This document shows positions 32,701 through 39,711 of a DNA stretch of 39,711 nucleotides, piece after piece. The stretch lies in contig CAOKNO010000020.1 of the NCBI GenBank assembly GCA_948470065.1, positions 1 through 39,711 of the forward strand, written 5' to 3'. The stretch comes from an uncultured Eubacterium sp. GTDB taxonomy: Bacteria; Bacillota; Clostridia; Lachnospirales; Lachnospiraceae. Numbering within the stretch: position 1 is the first letter of the stretch; each line of letters starts with the position of its first letter. A program made the position numbers and the translations under genes. The notes below the pieces were generated by a model. The model searched no databases, was not told the origin of the DNA, and saw only the letters and a program-made list of their open reading frames with translations.

Positions 32701-32939
32701 TCCTACCACCATGTGATAAAGCCATGTAATGAAGAGAAGGCTGCCACATGGATGATGAAATGTACAAGGTACGGCATCCGCAAGCCCTGTCGCCCGATAC
32801 CACGCGTACCATTTCCTCCATGTAGCAGCCCCCTTCTTCCCAATACAACGCCGCGCCATCTGAACACAAACGCATGCCCGACGTCTGCGCCAGCGCAACG
32901 CTGCACAAGCGAACTCCTGTTACCTGGTCTAGCTTCTCC

Positions 32940-35405
32940 TTATTCTGGCATTGTTACTTTTACTTTGTCAAGATGCCAAATATCATCCACATATTCCTGG
33001 ATGGTGCGGTCAGAACTGAACTTCCCAGCATGCGCCACATTCAAGATCGCGGTTTTTGCCCAGCCCTTCTCATCCCGGTATGCCTTTTCTATCCTTTCCT
33101 GCGCCTCTGCATAGGAACGGAAATCCTTCAGGATGAAATACGTATCTGCATACTGCGTTTCCCGTGTATTCAGCAGGGAATTGTACAGCGGGCGGAACAG
33201 TTCTGAGTCATTCCTAGAATACATGCCATTAATCAACTGCATCAGCACCTGGCGGATCTCCTGATCGCTGTTGAAGATCTGCATCGGATCATAGTCACGC
33301 TTCTTCTCATGCTCAATCACTTCCTGCGAGCTCATACCGAAGATCACTGCATTCTCTTCCCCGACTTCTTCCACAATCTCAACATTCGCGCCGTCCATCG
33401 TCCCAAGCGTTACCGCGCCGTTAAGCATAAATTTCATATTCCCAGTGCCGGACGCTTCCTTACTAGCAGTCGAAATCTGCTCCGACACATCGGACGCTGC
33501 AAAAATCTGCTCTGCAATGGATACCTTATAATCTTCGATAAAGACTACTTTAATCTTCCCATCAATGGAAGGATCGTTGTTGATCACATCCGCCACGCTG
33601 TTAATCAGCTTAATCGTCAGCTTTGCGATCTTATAGCCTGCCGCAGCCTTTGCGCCGAAAATAAACGTCCTTGGGTAGAAATCCATATCCGGATGCTCTT
33701 TCAGCTTGTTGTACAGATACATCACATGAAGGATATTCAAAAGCTGGCGTTTATATTCGTGTAGCCGCTTCACCTGCACGTCAAAGATAGAGCGCGGGTT
33801 TACCTCAATGCCATTGTGCTTCTTGATATACTCAGCCAGACGCAATTTATTCTGGTATTTGATATTCATAAATTCCTGCTGCGCCTGTTCATCCTCTGCA
33901 AATACAGCCAGCTTCTCAAGATGCGGCAGATCCGTTACCCAGTCGTCCCCGATACGTTTGTTGATCCAATCGGACAAAAGCGGGTTCCCATGGTATAAGA
34001 ACCTTCTCTGGGTAATGCCGTTCGTCTTATTGTTGAATTTCTCTGGGAACATCTCATAGAAATCATGAAGCTCCTGCTCTTTGAGGATCTCAGTATGGAG
34101 CCTTGCCACGCCGTTTACCGAACAGCCTGCTGCAATTGCAAGATGCGCCATCTTCACCTGGCCGTCGAAGATAATCGCCATCTTCTTCACCTTGTTATAG
34201 TCGTTCGGGAATTTCTTCTCAATATCCTTAATAAAGCGGCGGTTGATTTCTTCTACAATCTGGTAAATCCTAGGCAGCAGGCGGGAGAAAATCTCAATCG
34301 GCCATTTTTCCAATGCCTCGGACATAATCGTATGGTTCGTGTACGCGCAGGTATGCGTCGTGATTTCCCACGCTTCATCCCATTCCATATTTTCTTCATC
34401 CAACAGGATGCGCATCAGTTCCGCTACCGCAACGGTCGGATGGGTATCGTTTAACTGGATTGCCACTTTTTCCGGCAGCTTGTGCAGATCGTCATGGTAT
34501 TTCTTGAAACGCTCTACCGCGCGCTGCACGCTTGCAGACACGAAGAAATACTGCTGCTTTAAACGCAGCTCCTTCCCTTGGATCTGGTTGTCGTTCGGAT
34601 ACAGGACGTTCACCAGGTTCCTTGCCAGGTTCCCCTGCTCCACAGCCTTGTTGTAATCGCCTTTGTCAAATGCATCCAGCTCAAAGTATTTCTCCGGCTC
34701 TGCATCCCAGGCAATCAATACGTTGACCATATTGTTGTTGTAGCCTACTACGGGCATATCGTAAGGCACGGCGCGGATGGTCTGGTATCCCTCGTGGATA
34801 AACCGTACCTTGCCATCCTTATCTACTTCGGAACGCACGTAACCGCCGAATTTAACCGGGAAGGTATGTTCCGGGCGCCTCAGTTCAAACGGATAGCCAT
34901 CCTTCAGCCAATCGTCTGCTTCCTCATACTGGAAACCGTTTCTGATTTCCTGCCGGAATAAGCCGTAATGGTAGCGGATCCCACAGCCGTACGCTGCATA
35001 CCCAAGCGTAGACAACGATTCCAAAAAGCATGCTGCAAGCCTTCCCAAACCGCCGTTTCCAAGCGCTGGGTCTGGCTCCTGGTCTTCAATCACATTCAGA
35101 TCAAAGCCGATTTCTTCTAACGCTTCCTTTACTTCCTGGTACGCCGTCAGATTAATCAGGTTATTGCCCAAAGCCCTGCCTACTAGAAATTCCATGGACA
35201 TATAATACACAATCTTCGGATCTTGCTCCTGGAACGACTTCTGGGTTGCAAGCCACTGGTCGATAATCACTTCTTTTACTGCCTGGGACACTGCCTGGTA
35301 CACTTCCTGCTGGGAAGCTTCCTCTAAAGTCTTACGGTACAGGTTCTTGACATTGTCCTTAATCTCCTGGATAAACTTATCCTTTTCAAACATCTTGTTT
35401 TTCAT
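32940..35405 (-). CDS. glgP: Glycogen/starch alpha-glucan phosphorylase
   Basis: This enzyme releases glucose-1-phosphate from glycogen or maltodextrin. The 821-residue protein has the family hallmarks: YMSMEFLVGRALGNNLINL near residue 70, GNGGLGRLAACFLESLSTLG, IQLNDTHPTVAVAELMRIL, DVQVKRLHEYKRQLLN, and the PLP-lysine segment EASGTGNMKFMLNGAVTLGT. It starts 13 bases after the ileS stop with AAGGAAGGAG, so it is very likely co-transcribed with ileS from the T-box-controlled promoter, an odd pairing. No other glycogen gene is in the window. Confidence 0.97.
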   Translation of the reverse strand: MKNKMFEKDKFIQEIKDNVKNLYRKTLEEASQQEVYQAVSQAVKEVIIDQWLATQKSFQEQDPKIVYYMSMEFLVGRALGNNLINLTAYQEVKEALEEIGFDLNVIEDQEPDPALGNGGLGRLAACFLESLSTLGYAAYGCGIRYHYGLFRQEIRNGFQYEEADDWLKDGYPFELRRPEHTFPVKFGGYVRSEVDKDGKVRFIHEGYQTIRAVPYDMPVVGYNNNMVNVLIAWDAEPEKYFELDAFDKGDYNKAVEQGNLARNLVNVLYPNDNQIQGKELRLKQQYFFVSASVQRAVERFKKYHDDLHKLPEKVAIQLNDTHPTVAVAELMRILLDEENMEWDEAWEITTHTCAYTNHTIMSEALEKWPIEIFSRLLPRIYQIVEEINRRFIKDIEKKFPNDYNKVKKMAIIFDGQVKMAHLAIAAGCSVNGVARLHTEILKEQELHDFYEMFPEKFNNKTNGITQRRFLYHGNPLLSDWINKRIGDDWVTDLPHLEKLAVFAEDEQAQQEFMNIKYQNKLRLAEYIKKHNGIEVNPRSIFDVQVKRLHEYKRQLLNILHVMYLYNKLKEHPDMDFYPRTFIFGAKAAAGYKIAKLTIKLINSVADVINNDPSIDGKIKVVFIEDYKVSIAEQIFAASDVSEQISTASKEASGTGNMKFMLNGAVTLGTMDGANVEIVEEVGEENAVIFGMSSQEVIEHEKKRDYDPMQIFNSDQEIRQVLMQLINGMYSRNDSELFRPLYNSLLNTRETQYADTYFILKDFRSYAEAQERIEKAYRDEKGWAKTAILNVAHAGKFSSDRTIQEYVDDIWHLDKVKVTMPE

Positions 35406-35418
35406 GGTTTCTCCTTCC

Positions 35419-38400
35419 TTATACCTTCTCTACGCCAAGCACGACGGTCTCTCCGTTGATATTCCACTCCTTCTCATAGCCTTTTCCTTTGCCGTCTTCC
35501 ATGCTGTCTGCCAGGACTTCTGAGCAGATCTGGCTTCCATAATCTTTGAAAATCCGCCGGAGCCTTTCCCCTGCCTGGTAAGAAACACAGATATGATCCA
35601 TTACTTCAAACCCGGCTTCCTTACGCATGGTCTGGATTTTGCTGATTAATTCACGTACAAAGCCTTCCTCGATCAGTTCCGGCGTTAAATTCGTATCCAG
35701 TACAACGGTGACCTCATTATCACCTTCCGTCACGTAGCCTTCCTGCTGCGTCATTGTGATAAGAAGATCCTCTTCATATAATACAACGTCTGTATTTACG
35801 CTGTCAAGGACAATACAACCTTTATCCTTTAGTTCTGCCATTGCCTTGCCGCCGTCTAACCCAGCCAGGGCTTTTTGGATCTGCCCTAGGAATTTCCCAT
35901 ATTTAGGCCCTACGGTACGAAGCTGCGGCTTGAAGGTATAATCGGTAAAGCTGCTGACGTCGTCGGTAAAGGTTACCGCCTTTACATTCAGCTCTTCTTT
36001 GATAATATCAGCAAACAATTCCGGCAAGCCATACGGCGCTTTCACAAACATATTCCCTATCGGCTGGCGGTTCTTGATATTTGCCGTATTCCTGCACGCC
36101 CTGCCCATTACGACGATTTTCAGCACGGCGTCCATATTCTTCTCAAGCTCTTTATCGAACCATTCCTCCCGCACCTCTGGGAAATCGCATAAATGCACGC
36201 TTTCAGGCGCGTCCTTATCAACGCTGCATACCAGGTTCCTGTAGATGTCTTCCGTCATAAATGGAATCATCGGCGCCGCCGCCTTGCTTACTGTGACCAA
36301 GGAAGTATACAGCGTCATATACGCGTTGATTTTATCTTGCTCCATGCCCTTTGCCCAGAACCGCTCGCGGCTCCTTCTAACATACCAGTTGCTCATATCG
36401 TCTACAAATGCCTGCAGCGCCCTTGCAGCCTCTGGGATCCGGTAATTGCCCAGATCATCGTCTACCTCCGCTACCAGCGTATTGAGCTTTGACAAAAGCC
36501 ATTTGTCCATCACAGACAGCTTCTCATGCTCTAGGGAATACCTTGTAGCGTCAAACTGATCAATATTCGCATACAGCACAAAGAACGCGTACGTATTCCA
36601 CAACGTCCCCATAAATTTACGCTGCCCTTCTTGTACGGCCTTTCCATGGAAACGGTTTGGCAGCCATGGCGCGGAATTGACATAGAAGTACCAGCGGATT
36701 GCATCCGCGCCGTACGTTTCCAACGCATCAAACGGATCGACTGCATTCCCCTTGGACTTGCTCATTTTCTGCCCATTTTCATCTTGTACATGCCCCAGCA
36801 CGATTACGTTTTCATACGGCGCCTTGTTAAATAACAGCGTAGACTCCGCGAGCAAGGAATAGAACCAGCCGCGCGTCTGGTCTACGGCTTCCGAAATAAA
36901 CTGAGCCGGGAACTGCTGTTCAAACACTTCTTTATTTTCAAATGGGTAGTGATGCTGTGCAAACGGCATTGCCCCAGAATCGAACCAGCAGTCAATCACC
37001 TCCGGCACGCGGTGCATTTCCCCGCCGCATTCTGGGCACCGGATGGTCACAGCGTCAATATACGGACGGTGCAGCTCGATCTCATCCGGACAGTTGTCAG
37101 ACATTTCCTTCAATTCCGCAATGCTGCCGATGGAATGCATATGGCCGCACCCGCATTCCCAGATATTCAACGGAGTTCCCCAGTAACGGTTCCTAGAAAT
37201 CCCCCAATCCTGTACGTTTTCCAGCCAGTCTCCAAACCGCCCCTTCCCAATGCTCTCCGGGATCCAGTGGATCGTATTGTTGTTGCGGATCAGATCATCT
37301 TTTACTTCCGTCATCTTAATAAACCATGACTCCCTCGCATAGTATATCAGCGGGGTATCGCAGCGCCAACAGTGCGGGTAATCATGCTCAAACTTCGGCG
37401 CGTCAAACAACAATTTAGCATCTTCGAGATCCTGCAAGATCACTGGATCTGCTTTTTTACAGAAAATCCCTTCGTACGGCGTCCCTTCTGTCAGTTCGCC
37501 TTTGCCGTTTACAAACTGCACAAACGGCAGATCGTATTTCCGCCCCACCTGCGCGTCGTCCTCGCCAAATGCAGGCGCGATATGCACGATCCCTGTACCG
37601 TCCGTCATCGTAACGTAAGTATCACACGTCACAAAATGCGCCTTTTTCCCCTGTTTTGCAGCCGCTTCCCCCGTAAATGCAAACAGCGGCTCATATTCCC
37701 GGTATTCCAAATCTGTCCCCTGGAACGTTTCCAATACTTCATAAGCCGCTATCCCGGCTTCCTGCTGCTCCTTATCCAGTAACGTCCCTAACACACGATC
37801 CAACAACGCCTCGGCAAGGTAATACGTATAGCCGTCAACCGCCTTTACCTTGCAGTACGTCTCCTGCGGGTTTACGCAAAGCGCCAGGTTCGAAGGCAGC
37901 GTCCAGGGCGTCGTCGTCCATGCCAGGAAATACGCATCCTCGCCTTTTGCCCGAAACCTTACAATTGCAGAACGTTCCTTTACCGCCTTATAGCCCTGGG
38001 CAACCTCCTGGGAAGAAAGCGGCGTCCCACAGCGCGGGCAGTACGGCACAATCTTAAACCCTTTATACAACAGTTTTTTGCTCCAGATTTCCTTGAGCGC
38101 CCACCATTCAGACTCAATAAAATCATTGTGGTACGTTACGTATGGATTGTCCATATCCGCCCAAAAACCCACCGTACCAGAGAAATCTTCCCACATCCCT
38201 TTGTATTTCCAGACGCTTTCCTTACACTTATCAATAAAAGGCTCCAAGCCATATTCCTCAATCTGTTCCTTGCCGTCTAACCCCAGCAGGCGTTCCACCT
38301 CGAGCTCCACCGGAAGCCCATGGGTATCCCATCCAGCCTTCCTCGGCACCATCTTCCCTTTCATCGTCTGATACCTTGGGATCATATCTTTGATTACGCG

Positions 38401-38583
38401 CGTCAGCACATGGCCGATATGCGGCTTCCCATTTGCCGTTGGAGGCCCGTCGTAGAACGTATACGTTTCCCCCTCCTTGCGCTGTTCCATACTCTTTTTA
38501 AAAATATCGTTGTCCTTCCAGAATTGTTCGGTCTGTTTTTCCCGATCCACAAAATTAAGATTTGTTTCGACTTTCTGATACAT
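35419..38583 (-). CDS. ileS: Isoleucyl-tRNA synthetase, long form
   Basis: IleRS charges tRNA-Ile with isoleucine. The 1054-residue protein has the class I motifs PHIGHVLTR (HIGH, near residue 54) and KMSKSKGNAVDPFD (KMSKS). The editing domain has LAWTTTPWTLPSN and GTGIVHIAPAFGEDD. The C-terminal anticodon-binding region has NIKNRQPI and RKEAGFEV. The length and wording (GWDTHGLPVELEVE) fit the longer type, IleS2-like, found in many Clostridia, which is often less mupirocin-sensitive than the short type. A T-box leader precedes it. glgP follows directly. Confidence 0.97.
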   Translation of the reverse strand: MYQKVETNLNFVDREKQTEQFWKDNDIFKKSMEQRKEGETYTFYDGPPTANGKPHIGHVLTRVIKDMIPRYQTMKGKMVPRKAGWDTHGLPVELEVERLLGLDGKEQIEEYGLEPFIDKCKESVWKYKGMWEDFSGTVGFWADMDNPYVTYHNDFIESEWWALKEIWSKKLLYKGFKIVPYCPRCGTPLSSQEVAQGYKAVKERSAIVRFRAKGEDAYFLAWTTTPWTLPSNLALCVNPQETYCKVKAVDGYTYYLAEALLDRVLGTLLDKEQQEAGIAAYEVLETFQGTDLEYREYEPLFAFTGEAAAKQGKKAHFVTCDTYVTMTDGTGIVHIAPAFGEDDAQVGRKYDLPFVQFVNGKGELTEGTPYEGIFCKKADPVILQDLEDAKLLFDAPKFEHDYPHCWRCDTPLIYYARESWFIKMTEVKDDLIRNNNTIHWIPESIGKGRFGDWLENVQDWGISRNRYWGTPLNIWECGCGHMHSIGSIAELKEMSDNCPDEIELHRPYIDAVTIRCPECGGEMHRVPEVIDCWFDSGAMPFAQHHYPFENKEVFEQQFPAQFISEAVDQTRGWFYSLLAESTLLFNKAPYENVIVLGHVQDENGQKMSKSKGNAVDPFDALETYGADAIRWYFYVNSAPWLPNRFHGKAVQEGQRKFMGTLWNTYAFFVLYANIDQFDATRYSLEHEKLSVMDKWLLSKLNTLVAEVDDDLGNYRIPEAARALQAFVDDMSNWYVRRSRERFWAKGMEQDKINAYMTLYTSLVTVSKAAAPMIPFMTEDIYRNLVCSVDKDAPESVHLCDFPEVREEWFDKELEKNMDAVLKIVVMGRACRNTANIKNRQPIGNMFVKAPYGLPELFADIIKEELNVKAVTFTDDVSSFTDYTFKPQLRTVGPKYGKFLGQIQKALAGLDGGKAMAELKDKGCIVLDSVNTDVVLYEEDLLITMTQQEGYVTEGDNEVTVVLDTNLTPELIEEGFVRELISKIQTMRKEAGFEVMDHICVSYQAGERLRRIFKDYGSQICSEVLADSMEDGKGKGYEKEWNINGETVVLGVEKV

Positions 38584-38650
38584 ACGTATATTCTCCTTTC
38601 CCCCGCAGGGATCCGCCTTCTAGGACACAAGTCCCCGAAAAAGCAAAAAA

Positions 38651-38675
38651 ACTCCGTCCTGTAAAAGGACGAAGC
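38651..38675 (-). terminator. T-box terminator of ileS
   Basis: CTTCGTCCT pairs with AGGACGGAG (one G-U) around a short loop, followed by TTTTTTT. It is the expression platform of the T-box. Confidence 0.75.
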
Positions 38676-38947
38676 TAATCATTGCATCGTTTACCACCTG
38701 TTACCTTGTACTTTGGCGCCGCCAGCATACACGATCCCCATAACGGAGGGATACCCCGTCCCAGCCTACTTCCACCTATGCCGCCACCCATTAAAACAGG
38801 ATCCGGCATACAAATTCAGCGGGCAACTCAGAAGTGATCTTCGGGCAACATCCGCCGCGCCGGCTTCCACCCACCCGGCTCGCTGTTGCAGCACAAACCT
38901 GCGCCCTACTGTCTTCGTCCTTGTCTTTTCCTGTAGCGTTTCTGTCT
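38651..38947 (-). promoter_or_regulatory. T-box leader (tRNA-Ile riboswitch) of ileS
   Basis: The minus-strand leader shows Stem I with GAGCCGGGTGGGTGGAAGCC (38861 region) and a specifier-like ATC codon at 38836-38838 in GAAGATCACTTCTGAG, which reads isoleucine. Near the 3' side is a T-box-like AACAGGTGGTAAACGATG (38685-38702). Its TGGT can pair with the ACCA end of tRNA-Ile, although the usual TGGTACCGCG is altered. The terminator follows. Uncharged tRNA-Ile should allow read-through into ileS. Confidence 0.85.
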
Positions 38948-38953
38948 GTGAGT

Positions 38954-38982
38954 ATTATAAGGGGTGTTTTTTTCCTTGTCAA
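38954..38982 (-). promoter_or_regulatory. Promoter of ileS
   Basis: A consensus TTGACA (38977-38982), a 17-base spacer and TATAAT (38954-38959). It overlaps an imperfect palindrome at 38961-38996 (GGGGTG ... CACCCC). Confidence 0.85.
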
Positions 38983-39033
38983 GACAAAATCACCCCGAAA
39001 CACCCATCCATGCACTTGACCCCACACACAAAG

Positions 39034-39050
39034 ACAGCCTTTGAGGCTGC
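39034..39050 (-). terminator. Short terminator-like hairpin after the QGY protein
   Basis: GCAGCCT and AGGCTGT form a 7-bp stem (one G-U) with a CAA loop, then CTTTG. The U-tract is weak. Confidence 0.4.
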
Positions 39051-39109
39051 CCTATGGCAAACATAGCAATCCCCGCTTCCCCATAAGACAGCCCCCACAG
39101 CCACCAAGC

Positions 39110-39711
39110 CTACTGCATATTGTTAAACTCATACATAAATTCACGCATTATCTCATCGTAAACCCCGCTGCTCTGAAGGAAATTGCCATAAATCGTCAGG
39201 ACAATAAGAAGCAAAATCCCAACTACAGAACAAATAATCCCTGCAATAGCCATTCCCTTAGCCGTTCCCTTTTGTAACTGAAGCACACCAAATACAATAG
39301 ACAGCACTCCCAACGGCACACAAGTACACCAGATACAACAACTAATCAATGCCAAGATCCCACATACCAACGATGCAACCCCAAACCCATAACTCTGGTT
39401 CTGCTGCCCATAATAAATACTTCCTTGATTATCCTGGCCATAATGACTCTGCCCATACTCATTCTGCTGGTTATAATAACCAGACTGATCCCCATACCCC
39501 TGCTGCGTATTATAATCCTGCTGCCCATAACCTTGCTGGCCATGATATCCCTGCTGCGTATTGTAACCCTGCTGGCCATTATACCCTTGCTGGTCCCCAT
39601 ACCCCTGCTGCGTATTGTAACCCTGCTGGCCATTATACCCTTGCTGGTCCCCATACCCCTGCTGCGTATTGTAACCCTGCTGGCCATTATACCCTTGCTG
39701 GTCCCCATACC
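39110..39711 (-). CDS. DUF4190-like small membrane protein with QGY-rich N-terminus (partial)
   Basis: The start lies beyond the window. The visible part begins with a Gln/Gly/Tyr/Asn low-complexity stretch built from an 18-residue unit [18 protein letters not shown]. It then has [19 protein letters not shown], two hydrophobic hairpin segments (about the last 86 residues) and a short amphipathic tail ending YEFNNMQ. The two-helix core with GxxxGIxxxxLGxxxLQ spacing resembles DUF4190-type proteins. The Q/G/Y region resembles prion-like sequences. The function is unknown. It is followed by the ileS promoter region. Confidence 0.75.
   Translation of the reverse strand, partial: YGDQQGYNGQQGYNTQQGYGDQQGYNGQQGYNTQQGYGDQQGYNGQQGYNTQQGYHGQQGYGQQDYNTQQGYGDQSGYYNQQNEYGQSHYGQDNQGSIYYGQQNQSYGFGVASLVCGILALISCCIWCTCVPLGVLSIVFGVLQLQKGTAKGMAIAGIICSVVGILLLIVLTIYGNFLQSSGVYDEIMREFMYEFNNMQ
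39551..39711. repeat. 54-bp in-frame tandem repeats, nearly three copies
   Basis: CTGCTGCGTATTGTAACC recurs at 39551, 39605 and 39659, period exactly 54 bp, encoding the QGY unit. The array continues past the window end. Confidence 0.85.

Noticed and set aside
32701-32898. Upstream extension of the EamA gene and overlapping small frames
   Set aside because: Several frames are open because of base composition; the sequence is Arg/Trp/Cys-rich and lacks a ribosome site.
39346-39708. [13 protein letters not shown] repeat frame
   Set aside because: It is the out-of-frame reading of the 54-bp QGY repeats; the QGY frame continues into the membrane protein.

Overview
The window looks like chromosomal DNA of a gut-type Clostridia, most likely Lachnospiraceae. 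The evidence is the combination of a VanG-type ligase with VanT-like genes, a long Firmicutes-type galT next to galK, a lysine riboswitch, an ileS T-box, class III fructose-1,6-bisphosphatase, Rpn/PD-(D/E)XK transposase-family genes, and strong AGGAGG-type ribosome binding sites. Most genes lie on the minus strand. The plus-strand exceptions are an ATPase (5464), a cyclophilin (12801), fabH (17262), a LacI-family regulator (24458) and gene remnants.

Region by region. 1-5050: mutY, then a VanG/VanT-like set: a D-Ala:D-Ser-type ligase, a VanT-like membrane protein and a separate VanT-like racemase. The serine racemase, normally one fused protein, is here two genes 195 bp apart, and no vanXY, vanR or vanS is present. 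5051-6975: a divergent standalone ATPase. 6991-11240: dapA-dapB-fbp behind a lysine riboswitch, whose promoter overlaps the stop codon of a cobalamin adenosyltransferase gene. 11237-15207: adenosyltransferase, SSB, cyclophilin, a TadZ/MinD-like ATPase and a cell-wall amidase with a SPOR-like tail. 15208-17180: a mobile-element graveyard with a TnpW-like relic, an intact and two broken Rpn genes, a 97-bp MITE-like element and a second copy of the amidase 5' end. 17183-19530: fabH and hflX. 19612-25453: a secreted repeat protein, galT, galK, a thioredoxin-reductase-like flavoprotein and a LacI-family regulator, with shared TTTAGTAAA operator-like sites.

25474-29515 holds a membrane-tethered ECF sigma factor and a large secreted protein of five beta-type repeats plus a fibronectin-III-like end. 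29516-30678 has no convincing intact gene. It contains tandem repeats, an Rpn C-terminal relic and a striking structured inverted-repeat element of about 175 bp. 30679-32700 encodes a TPR lipoprotein and an EamA/DMT exporter. 32940-38947 is an ileS-glgP pair behind an isoleucine T-box with a clear promoter. The window ends inside a small membrane protein gene with a QGY-rich repetitive N-terminus.

The clearest regulatory circuits are lysine control of dapA-dapB-fbp, tRNA-Ile control of ileS (and probably glgP), and LacI-type control of galactose use. The most unusual items are the fissioned VanT system without a D,D-peptidase, the 30426-30600 structured element, the relic region around the duplicated amidase start, and the membrane-anchored sigma factor.
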